6,202 nt of DNA from Ruminococcaceae bacterium UBA866 (GTDB taxonomy: Bacteria > Bacillota > Clostridia > Oscillospirales > Ruminococcaceae): the NCBI GenBank assembly GCA_002295325.1, contig DBGA01000056.1, positions 1-6,202 of the forward strand, read 5' to 3'. The notes under the pieces are model-generated. The model made no database searches, had not been told where the DNA came from, and saw only the letters and a list, made by a program, of their open reading frames with translations. This document shows, in pieces, positions 1 through 6,202 of this stretch (position 1 is the first letter of the stretch; every line of letters starts with the position of its first letter). Position numbers and translations under genes: made by a program.

Positions 1-90
1 TTAGCCTGCTGTGAGGGTTATTTTTATACCCTCTATTTGGCATTGTACCATTACTTGGAATATATTGCAAGATTTATTTACAAATTTAAT

Positions 91-125
91 CAAAAAATGA
101 CAGGTGCGACTTTAAGTCGCACCTG
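91..125 (-). terminator. Intrinsic terminator after the small membrane-protein gene, possibly bidirectional
   Basis: A perfect 10-bp GC-rich stem (arms 101-110 and 116-125, CAGGTGCGAC and its complement) with a five-base loop begins two bases after the TAA at 130-128. On the minus strand it is followed by TCATTTTTT (100-92). On the plus strand it is followed by TTTT and, six bases later, a run of seven T, so it could also stop plus-strand transcripts. Confidence 0.8.
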
Positions 126-127
126 TT

Positions 128-439
128 TTAAAATCTTTTTTTAACAATATTACTCATAAGATTTGATGCTCCAATAAAAGGGATTGGTACAAGTTCAGCT
201 ATTATAGGCAAAATAAATGCAGTTATTAAAAGAAATATGGAAGAGTACCAGCCTATATCTTTTATAATTAAAGAAACTATTATCAATAAGACACTAACGG
301 TGATTACTAAACCACCAACAGTCGTAGCGATTACAGATAGTACTTTCAATATGACGGCTGTGAGTTTAAATACAAAAAATAAAATGCAACAAATTAATTT
401 TAATATCATAACAAATGGAAAAAGCAGTATTGATATCAA
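128..439 (-). CDS. Small hydrophobic membrane protein, possibly of a conjugative element (CD1845-like)
   Basis: The 103-residue product is almost entirely hydrophobic: one or two membrane helices within residues 1-59, a polar break KDIGW at 60-64, a further helix at about 66-88, and a short basic C-terminus (VKKRF). This layout, including the PF near the N-terminus and the second hydrophobic block after a Gly, resembles the CD1845-type small proteins of clostridial conjugative transposons; the family call is recall-based and unsure. The start is a TTG at 439 with no ribosome binding site upstream. The frame is open back to a stop at 466-464 but offers no ATG or GTG, so the original 5' end may have been lost or altered. 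An ATG ten codons further in also lacks a binding site. The gene ends directly at a strong hairpin. It is separated from the defence operon by a gene-free gap and is probably not part of it. Confidence 0.55.
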   Translation of the reverse strand: MISILLFPFVMILKLICCILFFVFKLTAVILKVLSVIATTVGGLVITVSVLLIIVSLIIKDIGWYSSIFLLITAFILPIIAELVPIPFIGASNLMSNIVKKRF

Positions 440-747
440 TAATTTGTTGCAATAAACAGTTACTTAACAGTACAAGCACATATGGTTATTCTCGAAAGTT
501 GGCTGGACATCATTAACAAATCATCCATTAAAACAGTCAAGTTATCACTTCATTTGATTTAGTTGATGCTTAAGAAGGTTGTATATTGGGATGTCTTCTT
601 TTAATCAAAGTTGATGTTTAATTTCCCTGTGGGTCAATCCTTTTGATAACATTAGTTGTATTTTTAATGTCTATTTTTCGAGGTTCTGTTCATTTTATAG
701 GTTAGGGAAGTTGTTTATGAGGACTATTTATTGTTTGGTTTGCGTAT
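440..747. other. Intergenic stretch without a convincing gene
   Basis: No frame here exceeds a few tens of codons on either strand. The plus strand is T-rich, so the minus strand offers no hairpin followed by a T-run, and I see no intrinsic terminator for the defence operon. An interrupted minus-strand frame (670 to 545, one internal TGA at 607-605) and an imperfect 12-base direct repeat (561-572 and 609-620, one mismatch) are the only structure seen. The stretch may be a junction between operon cargo and element backbone that contains decayed sequence. Confidence 0.5.
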
Positions 748-918
748 TTATTTGGTGTAAATTACGGTTAAATTATAATCAACTATTTTTATAATTTCTG
801 GATTACTGTCAAGTTTATTTCTAATTGATTTTTTTTGTACAATATAGAGTATGAAGTTAACCACCAGTACTTCTAAGAGTGTCAATGCTGAACAATAAAG
901 ATGCCAAGGTGGTTTCAT
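748..918 (-). CDS. Small putative membrane protein (56 residues) overlapping the HNH stop
   Basis: The HNH stop TAA (920-918) shares its last base with an ATG (918-916), giving TAATG, the same junction seen between methyltransferase and kinase. The frame stays open for 56 codons to a TAA at 750-748. The product begins MKPPWH, has a hydrophobic stretch at about residues 7-28 (with one Glu at 16) and then a basic segment (KKSIRNK), which fits a single membrane-spanning helix with a polar tail. No family is recognised. Against it: there is no clear ribosome binding site, so expression would depend on translational re-initiation, and an open frame of 56 codons can occur by chance. If real, it would be the last gene of the operon, possibly a membrane anchor or accessory effector, but no function can be assigned. 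Confidence 0.4.
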   Translation of the reverse strand: MKPPWHLYCSALTLLEVLVVNFILYIVQKKSIRNKLDSNPEIIKIVDYNLTVIYTK

Positions 919-1589
919 TATGTAAGCTTGTCCGTTTGAAAAATCACTGCTGGTTCATTATAAGTCTGTAAACAAAATTTTTGGTTATTATAATTTGAAA
1001 TGAATATGTTTTTACAAGCGATATAATAGTCGCAAATTTGTTCCTTTGCTTGTACTAAAATAATTTTTTTCTCTGGATTTGATTCTTCAACTATCTTAGC
1101 GTTGATCTTACCCAATACTTTACTTGACTCTTCACAAACCCAAGCCAAGTTGTGTATTGGTCTATAGAGCTGTAAGTCTATTATCATTTGACGCCCTTTT
1201 TTATCATCAGAATCAATAGCCCCAATTTCTGTCCTGTAAAAAATATCATTGTAATCGGTCGAAACAGGATTGTAGAATTGAATATTCTCCGGATTAGTGG
1301 AAGCGATATCACCTTCAAATTTGCTGCTCTTTGCATCATTGCATTTTTTACATGAAAGTATTAAATTTTGGTAATCTGTTTCTAAATCCGGTCTAACATA
1401 CTTAAAGGTATCTCTTGGTATAAAATGATCAATTTCAAAAGATGTTGTAATTTGATCTTCATGTAAATTACAATATGCGCAACGATTGCGGAAATCATCC
1501 TTTAAATAGCGTCGATAACTTTTGTAATTAACATATACTTTGTTGCAGCTTCTTGATATTTTAAAATCTCTAAAATCTTTAAACTTCAT
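918..1589 (-). CDS. HNH endonuclease, probable effector/restriction subunit
   Basis: This 223-residue protein carries a complete zinc-type HNH (beta-beta-alpha metal) nuclease motif at residues 37-87: CAYC (C37, C40), IDH with catalytic-type H55, N75 in DYQNLI, and CKKCN (C80, C83, N84), followed by K87. After the motif, an NP..D...F....G.I pattern (about 107-125) and a helical segment IDLQLYRPIHNLAW (137-150) resemble the tail of HNH proteins of the PtuB/Septu and retron-associated type, though I cannot prove family membership. HNH enzymes cut DNA using a divalent metal ion. No helicase or translocase is encoded nearby, so the GHKL ATPase would be the only energy-using partner. It is the fourth gene of the operon, one base after the receiver gene. 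Its stop codon overlaps the ATG of a small downstream frame. The nuclease assignment is strong; regulation by the receiver is inference. Confidence 0.9.
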   Translation of the reverse strand: MKFKDFRDFKISRSCNKVYVNYKSYRRYLKDDFRNRCAYCNLHEDQITTSFEIDHFIPRDTFKYVRPDLETDYQNLILSCKKCNDAKSSKFEGDIASTNPENIQFYNPVSTDYNDIFYRTEIGAIDSDDKKGRQMIIDLQLYRPIHNLAWVCEESSKVLGKINAKIVEESNPEKKIILVQAKEQICDYYIACKNIFISNYNNQKFCLQTYNEPAVIFQTDKLT

Positions 1590-1590
1590 A

Positions 1591-2250
1591 CTAATCCTCC
1601 AAAAGCTTGTCGGCTTTTTCCAAAAGATTAATTACTTCTTTCATTTTAGAAGCATCAAATACTTTTTCAACCTCTGATTGATTTAGAGGGGTAAATTCAT
1701 CTAATTGAGATTCCACATCAATAAGCTCGTCGAAAACTGATTGGTCTAACCCTTTCGCAATCAGCTCATCTTTTAATCCATTCAACTTAAATTCTAAAAC
1801 ATTTTTAACTTCCAAATATCGTGCCATATTTCTGAAAATATTGGCAGTTTTATCCTTAGAATAGTCTGATTCAATTTTGAAAAACTCACTTTTTTTGTAA
1901 ACCTTATCGGGGTCAACAAAGTTATGATTAATACACTCAGATATGACATCAGTAAGGATGATTACAGGAAATTTCGGTAGGATGTCTTGTATCATCTTAA
2001 GTATATCAGTACCCTTGATTTTGGTAACTTGAATCATTATTTTATAGTCAATAATCAAAAGAGAAAGCTTATTAGCTTTTATATCCTCGATAACCTCAGA
2101 AAACACTTTCGAAACAAGACTTGTTGCATTCCCCTCAAGATTGTAAGATTTGAAGTTGAACTCGACATTTTTAGGCGCATTTGTTTTAATTGTTGCTCTT
2201 ATTCGAGACAATTGAGTCAATTCGTCATCTATCAAACCAATAATGTACAT
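1591..2250 (-). CDS. Receiver-domain (response regulator-like) protein without a DNA-binding output domain
   Basis: With the start at 2250 the protein has 219 residues. Residues 1 to about 125 form a CheY-like receiver with the full phosphorylation pocket: acidic pair D8/D9 after the first strand (MYIIGLIDDE), phospho-acceptor D68 in LLIIDYK, T100 in VIILTD, and K119 or K120 in VYKK. The Pro that usually follows the Lys is absent. Residues about 135-219 look helical and acidic, with no helix-turn-helix or recognisable enzyme domain. It is probably the phosphorylation partner of the kinase encoded just upstream. Lacking a DNA-binding part, it more likely acts by protein contact, for example on the HNH nuclease encoded one base downstream, than as a transcription factor. 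A phosphate-sink role, as proposed for a receiver protein of the Detocs defence system, is an alternative. The receiver fold is clear; the target is inferred. Confidence 0.88.
   Translation of the reverse strand: MYIIGLIDDELTQLSRIRATIKTNAPKNVEFNFKSYNLEGNATSLVSKVFSEVIEDIKANKLSLLIIDYKIMIQVTKIKGTDILKMIQDILPKFPVIILTDVISECINHNFVDPDKVYKKSEFFKIESDYSKDKTANIFRNMARYLEVKNVLEFKLNGLKDELIAKGLDQSVFDELIDVESQLDEFTPLNQSEVEKVFDASKMKEVINLLEKADKLLED
1596..1600 (-). promoter_or_regulatory. Ribosome binding site of the HNH nuclease gene
   Basis: The minus strand reads GGAGG, six bases before the ATG at 1589. It lies within the last codons of the receiver gene, whose TAG is one base from the ATG, which suggests coupled translation of receiver and nuclease. 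Confidence 0.8.
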
Positions 2251-2255
2251 AGAAT

Positions 2256-2262
2256 CTCCTCT
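2256..2262 (-). promoter_or_regulatory. Ribosome binding site that decides the receiver gene start
   Basis: The minus strand reads AGAGGAG, followed by five bases and the ATG at 2250. It overlaps the kinase TGA stop (2264-2262). The alternative ATG at 2265 forms an ATGA overlap but has only A/T-rich sequence upstream, with no ribosome binding site, and would add five residues before the receiver's first beta strand. The start at 2250 is therefore preferred. Confidence 0.75.
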
Positions 2263-4757
2263 CATTTATAAAAAGCAATTTTTATTTCAAAACCGTCTTC
2301 AACATCAATGGCGTTAACTTCTCCGCCATAGCGATTCACAACTTCACGAACAATCCATAACCCAAGCCCAGTGCCTGTCGTCTTCGATGTTTCCCCTGCG
2401 TTAAAAATAATATTTGGATTATTTTTATAAATAGTATCTAATTTGGGACCGTTGTTTTTTAGGACAAATTCAATCGAGGACTTAGTATCAAAAATTTCCA
2501 CTTCAATAAAACGATTTGCACTTTGAGAATCCTCTAAAAACCATGCTGAATTTAAAAAAAAGTTGTTTAGTATTAAATGCAAATCCATCTCTGCGATGTT
2601 TAAAAGTATTTCATTACTATTATGATTAATCTTAAACGAAATATACTTTTTATTCATTAATGGTGTCCATGTTAAGACTATTCTATTTACTACGTCAACG
2701 ACATTTAGGAACGATTTTTGAAAATTACTCGTGTTCACAGCATCCATAATAACTTTTATCCATGAATTTAAAAGCTCATTGGTGTCTTCTGAATCTTTCA
2801 TCAGCGTAAACGGATTGAAATCTTCATCACCTGAAAACTCCTCATAATTAAGAATGCGCTTTACTGACTCTCTTAAAAATTGTATTCTACTACCAACATC
2901 TGTAGATATTCTACTTATTTCATGTGAAAATGTATTTGTCATAACCCCCGCAGAACTAAACGCCATCAATATTTGAGTTGTTTTCAACTCGTTATCATCA
3001 GCTTTCACTAATGACAAAATAGCTTCAGTATACTCTTCTTTTGAATAATTTTTGGATTCCTCATTGGTTTCATTATTATCGTCAGAAGTTTTCTTTTTTT
3101 CATTTCCTTCTTTGGCGTTTTCAATTATACTATCTACAATATTTTTTGAGGGAGAGAGTTCTTTAATTTTTCCCTTTTTCCATTTTCCATATTCTCTAAG
3201 AACATATTGCCTGTCGTACTCGAACCTTTCGAATACTTTGTCTATTATTTTTACAAATAATGCATATTCAGAATTCTGTGCAAGTCCTTCGCGATTTGCC
3301 ATATCTGTTAATGATGGATTTGTCAACCTACCTACATTCACACTACCAAGTACCTGATAAGGCTCAACTCTCCAAGAACCGTTTAGATGTGTCACGCTGG
3401 CAGGACTTTTTTGAGATCTAACCCCAAGTCCAATCCAATCAAATAACTGCCCTTCGTCTCCATAAGGCCTGACTTTAAAATCATCGCGATAAATCTTTAC
3501 GCCCTTAAATTTTTTTAGAAATTCTTTTCTTTTGCCGACATTTTTAATGGTTTTAAGAATTTCAATCTCACTATTACTATTTTTCATGAAATAAAAATTA
3601 AAGCTAAATTTACCAAGTGTATTTAAAACTTCAATTTCATCATCTTTAACGATTTTGTCCAATTCAATTGATTGTTTTATAGATTTTGAAAAATCTTTAC
3701 GATAATAATTTTGACTTTTAAACAGCTCGCGATCCCAAAAAGTTTCAAGACTAACCACTTCACTTTTTTCATCGTTTATCTTAAGTTCAACATTATCTCT
3801 ATTAACATCTATTTCATTACGAAATATAGTAAAAGAAAGCTCTTTGGCACCATCAAATTCGCCAATGATTTTATAATCATAGTCAATTTTACCATTATCT
3901 TTGTTTTTTGTGCTAAAATTATAATCTGCAAGAAGTTGATTACATATAATTACATCGAACTTATCTTCGCTTGTTAGTGGAATAATACTTTGTAAATTAT
4001 TATTTATTTTTTTGAAGTAGCGTTCCGGCCATGCTTCTCTAGTAGGGGATAGAATTATCGTCGTTCCTGTATCCCAACAGTAATTCTTAATTTGTTCAAA
4101 ATCTTCACTGGCTAGTAATTTCACTTGATCTCGGTACGAGCTTCCTTTTGGGGAAGATATTTCGGCATAAATTTGGTTTAGAAGTTTAGTATTGGAGAAT
4201 TGCTCCCAATCAATGTCCCAAAAAATCAAATCATCAGAAATATTTTTGGTGTAAACCTGTGACTGCAAAGATAATTTATCTAAAGCAAAGCGGCCAATAC
4301 CCTTCGCGCCAGTTTTTATTCTTCCCTTATCACTGTAAATATTTATTTCTTTATCGCTTGTTCCAATTTGCATCCATGACGTTTCAATAATAGATTTAGG
4401 CATTCCAATTCCGTTATCACTTACAACAATCTTGTTTTTAGAAAAAAATAATTTTTGCAATGTATCTTTGTCTGAATCAGTAAGCTCTTTTCTTTGAACG
4501 ATTTTTTCTTCATCAATATCATAAAATGATAAAGCTTCTTTTAGTTCCGAACCTGACATATATTCTTTTAAAGATGTAATACTTGTTGAGTAAGGCACAG
4601 TTGGGAATGGCATAACAAATTTAATATATACGCAACTCGCATCAGCATCGTATGCATTTTTTATTAATTCAATAAGGGCACCGTCTACATCTGAAATATT
4701 TTCTCGTCCTATTAATCTTGCGGCTTTTGCACTTACCTTAAACTCAATTTCTGCCAT
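2262..4757 (-). CDS. Dual GHKL-ATPase protein: MORC/Hsp90-like N-terminal ATPase fused to a C-terminal histidine kinase
   Basis: This 831-residue protein has no signal peptide or membrane segment, so it is probably cytoplasmic. Residues 1 to about 180 form a GHKL ATPase of the MutL/Hsp90/MORC type: N-box ELIKNAYDADA (E30, N34, D37), DNGIGM at 114-119 and GAKGIGRFA at 150-158. Residues about 260-500 resemble the transducer region of bacterial MORC-like ATPases, with VRPYG at 429-433, DWIG at 440-443 and NREG at 488-491. A hydrophilic K/E/N/S-rich linker follows at about 546-575. The C-terminus is kinase-like: FSHEIS with candidate phospho-acceptor H612, N-box N732/N736, F-box around 785-792 and GTGLGL at 795-800. 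The usual G1 Asp is replaced by Asn (N768) and the following Gly by Lys (K772). MORC-like ATPases are known in restriction-modification neighbourhoods. Likely role: ATP-driven DNA sensing or clamping coupled to phosphorylation of the receiver encoded next. Domain calls are strong; the role is inferred. Confidence 0.9.
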   Translation of the reverse strand: MAEIEFKVSAKAARLIGRENISDVDGALIELIKNAYDADASCVYIKFVMPFPTVPYSTSITSLKEYMSGSELKEALSFYDIDEEKIVQRKELTDSDKDTLQKLFFSKNKIVVSDNGIGMPKSIIETSWMQIGTSDKEINIYSDKGRIKTGAKGIGRFALDKLSLQSQVYTKNISDDLIFWDIDWEQFSNTKLLNQIYAEISSPKGSSYRDQVKLLASEDFEQIKNYCWDTGTTIILSPTREAWPERYFKKINNNLQSIIPLTSEDKFDVIICNQLLADYNFSTKNKDNGKIDYDYKIIGEFDGAKELSFTIFRNEIDVNRDNVELKINDEKSEVVSLETFWDRELFKSQNYYRKDFSKSIKQSIELDKIVKDDEIEVLNTLGKFSFNFYFMKNSNSEIEILKTIKNVGKRKEFLKKFKGVKIYRDDFKVRPYGDEGQLFDWIGLGVRSQKSPASVTHLNGSWRVEPYQVLGSVNVGRLTNPSLTDMANREGLAQNSEYALFVKIIDKVFERFEYDRQYVLREYGKWKKGKIKELSPSKNIVDSIIENAKEGNEKKKTSDDNNETNEESKNYSKEEYTEAILSLVKADDNELKTTQILMAFSSAGVMTNTFSHEISRISTDVGSRIQFLRESVKRILNYEEFSGDEDFNPFTLMKDSEDTNELLNSWIKVIMDAVNTSNFQKSFLNVVDVVNRIVLTWTPLMNKKYISFKINHNSNEILLNIAEMDLHLILNNFFLNSAWFLEDSQSANRFIEVEIFDTKSSIEFVLKNNGPKLDTIYKNNPNIIFNAGETSKTTGTGLGLWIVREVVNRYGGEVNAIDVEDGFEIKIAFYK

Positions 4758-6196
4758 TATATTTCCACCTCCTTATTATATGAAAAACGATACGCATTTA
4801 TATCCTTTGGCGAAATGCGAAACGAATTACCATTCGAAATGACTCCGATTTTTTTCACATATTCAAGAAACCTTGAACTTTCCAATATTTTTTTAGCAAA
4901 TTTTAAATCATATATGCCCTTGGTAACAATATACAAACCAGAAGTCGGAATAGTATCGGCATCAAGTATGTAGGATTTTACTTCCTTTGTTATCAAAGTT
5001 GAGGTCAATAGTTTTTCTTGATTCAAATGAGCTAAGGCTTGTGATCTACCATACTCAAAGCAACTGATTCCAGCGTCGCTATCTCGTTTATTTAAATCTG
5101 TTATAAAAGATAGCAGATACTGAGTCGCTAAAGGGAATTTTTCCTCAAATTCCAACTCAGTGAATTTGCCCAACACCCCTTCTTTATAGTAATAAGGGAA
5201 AATTATATACTCATCTTTTTTATAGTTTAAAGATCGAGGGCTTACAGCTTTTTTCAAAACTGAAAGTTCTATTTTCTGATTACCAACAAGAATACAGTCC
5301 TCTGCTATTTCATATTTATCAATAATAAAAACCTTGTTTAACAATGTGGCAATGCTACTTGCCGTATGAAACACGTCTCCAAACATTATATTATTATCAA
5401 TATTATAATTAGCATTTCTCTCGAATTTCCACTTTTCAGTCAGGGTGGCTTTCATTATGTTGTACTCATCGCCTTTTACCATATCATGATATATAAGCTG
5501 GTCTTTGTTTATTGTATTGTCGTATACTATGATTGCTGATGATGTTAGCTTATTTTTGAATAGTTTTAAGTTTGTAAAATCATAAATATCTGTTAGCTGA
5601 GGTAACAGTAATTTTCTTAAGCAGTTTGCAAATTGATTTTTGAAAATATTACCGGGTATAAGATAAGCCAATTTTCCTTGTGCGGTAAGTGCATTTATTC
5701 CAGCTTGAATAAATGCATAGCAGTAATCAAATTTGCCATGCCTACATACAGAATAATTATCTTTTAGAAATTCACGAGTTTCTTTTGGTAATTCAAGATA
5801 AGAAATATATGGTGGGTTTCCAATTACAAAATCAAATACAGCATTAAAATTCAATTTTAAAAAGTCTCCGTTATGAATATTCCATTTCACATGTTTCATC
5901 CCGAATTTCTCAGCTGTTTTGTCTAATTTAATAATACAATTATCAATATGCTCTTTATCTATTTCAGCACCAAAAATATCTCTTTCTAATCCCTTTTTTA
6001 TTTTCAGCTTGGATATTTTATTTGTCAAGCAATCTTCAATATAGCGAATAACAATCGCATTTAATATGTTTCCATCTCCGCATGAGTTTTCAGCTACTTT
6101 CTTTCCGTATAAATGTAGACGATATCCTACATTATCCAAAAGTTGTTGAACATTTTCCTCTGGTGTGAAAACTTGACATTTCTTGTTTATTTTCAT
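4757..6196 (-). CDS. N6-adenine DNA methyltransferase (gamma class, Eco57I/TaqI-like), first gene of the operon
   Basis: This 479-residue protein probably transfers a methyl group from S-adenosylmethionine to adenine N6 in a specific DNA sequence. The motif order is that of gamma-class amino-methyltransferases: motif X CQVFTP at residues 7-12 (usually GQVFTP), the SAM-binding motif I NSCGDGN at 37-43, an acidic motif II FGAEID at 75-80, NGD at 109-111, and the catalytic NPPY at 127-130. Residues after about 220 would form the target-recognition region. No nuclease domain is visible, so cleavage would need a partner, most simply the HNH protein downstream. Motif X lies close to the N-terminus, as in relatives, so the ATG at 6196 is probably the true start, but only six upstream bases are present and no ribosome binding site can be checked. 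Its stop overlaps the next start by one base (TAATG). The enzyme class is near certain; the target sequence is unknown. Confidence 0.93.
   Translation of the reverse strand: MKINKKCQVFTPEENVQQLLDNVGYRLHLYGKKVAENSCGDGNILNAIVIRYIEDCLTNKISKLKIKKGLERDIFGAEIDKEHIDNCIIKLDKTAEKFGMKHVKWNIHNGDFLKLNFNAVFDFVIGNPPYISYLELPKETREFLKDNYSVCRHGKFDYCYAFIQAGINALTAQGKLAYLIPGNIFKNQFANCLRKLLLPQLTDIYDFTNLKLFKNKLTSSAIIVYDNTINKDQLIYHDMVKGDEYNIMKATLTEKWKFERNANYNIDNNIMFGDVFHTASSIATLLNKVFIIDKYEIAEDCILVGNQKIELSVLKKAVSPRSLNYKKDEYIIFPYYYKEGVLGKFTELEFEEKFPLATQYLLSFITDLNKRDSDAGISCFEYGRSQALAHLNQEKLLTSTLITKEVKSYILDADTIPTSGLYIVTKGIYDLKFAKKILESSRFLEYVKKIGVISNGNSFRISPKDINAYRFSYNKEVEI
4765..4774 (-). promoter_or_regulatory. Strong ribosome binding site for the GHKL/histidine-kinase gene
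   Basis: The minus strand reads AAGGAGGTGG about ten bases upstream of the ATG at 4757, a near-perfect match to the 16S rRNA 3' end. It lies inside the last codons of the methyltransferase gene, whose TAA shares one base with the ATG. The kinase can therefore be translated both by coupling and by independent initiation. Confidence 0.85.
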
Positions 6197-6202
6197 AAAA
6201 TG

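Noticed and set aside
13..33. Hairpin GAGGGT/ACCCTC with a nine-base loop
   Set aside because: Only six base pairs, large loop and no T-run on either side; not a convincing terminator.
1..93. Minus-strand open frame ending at a TAA at 3-1 (contains MVQCQIEGIK)
   Set aside because: Too short, no ribosome binding site, lies directly downstream of a strong terminator and matches nothing I recognise.
512..540. Possible minus-strand promoter TTGACT, 17 bases, GTTAAT ahead of the small membrane-protein gene
   Set aside because: The -10 element misses the first two consensus bases, including the important A, and such matches are common in A+T-rich DNA.
482..562. Plus-strand 26-codon frame starting ATGGTTATT
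   Set aside because: No ribosome binding site, very short and no recognisable product.
774..779. Plus-strand TATAAT
   Set aside because: No -35 match at the right distance and no plus-strand gene downstream.
786..812. Perfect minus-strand TTGACA at 812-807
   Set aside because: No good -10 at 16-18 bases and it lies inside the small 56-codon frame; probably chance.
859..914. Seven-base inverted repeat AACCACC/GGTGGTT
   Set aside because: Arms separated by 42 bases and inside the small 56-codon frame; no T-run follows, so it is unlikely to be a terminator.
3052..3357. Plus-strand 101-codon frame opposite the kinase gene
   Set aside because: Antisense shadow of a well-supported coding region, with no ribosome binding site or domain; the same applies to the plus-strand frames at 237-455, 1987-2271 and 3711-3977.

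Overview
The window looks like accessory DNA from a low-GC Gram-positive bacterium (Bacillota-like). The evidence is A+T-rich sequence throughout, strong AGGAGG-type ribosome binding sites at tightly packed gene junctions, and a short hydrophobic protein that resembles small membrane proteins of clostridial conjugative elements. No host genus can be named from the sequence alone.

Positions 6196 to 918 (minus strand) hold one compact operon, transcribed right to left, with junctions that overlap or nearly touch. The order is: (1) a gamma-class N6-adenine DNA methyltransferase with TP, NSCGDG and NPPY motifs; (2) an 831-residue protein with an N-terminal MORC/Hsp90/MutL-like GHKL ATPase and a C-terminal histidine-kinase module (H-box plus a second GHKL fold); (3) a receiver-domain protein with no DNA-binding output domain; (4) an HNH nuclease. 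A previously uncounted 56-codon reading frame (918 to 748) begins in a TAATG overlap with the HNH stop codon and may be a fifth, membrane-anchored member. The set reads as a restriction-modification-like anti-phage system controlled by a two-component phosphorelay. The methyltransferase would mark self DNA, the GHKL/kinase protein would sense or clamp DNA, the receiver would relay the state by phosphorylation, and the HNH protein would be the nuclease effector. This scheme is inferred from domain content and gene order, not shown.

Positions 747 to 440 contain no convincing gene, only short interrupted reading frames that may be remnants. Positions 439 to 128 (minus) encode a hydrophobic 103-residue protein with a TTG start and no visible ribosome binding site. 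It is followed at once by a perfect 10-bp stem with T-runs on both sides, probably a (possibly bidirectional) intrinsic terminator. Positions 1 to 90 hold only a weak hairpin and a short open frame without a recognisable product. The left side therefore looks like mobile-element backbone and the right side like defence cargo. The operon promoter must lie beyond the right edge, since only six bases precede the first gene.
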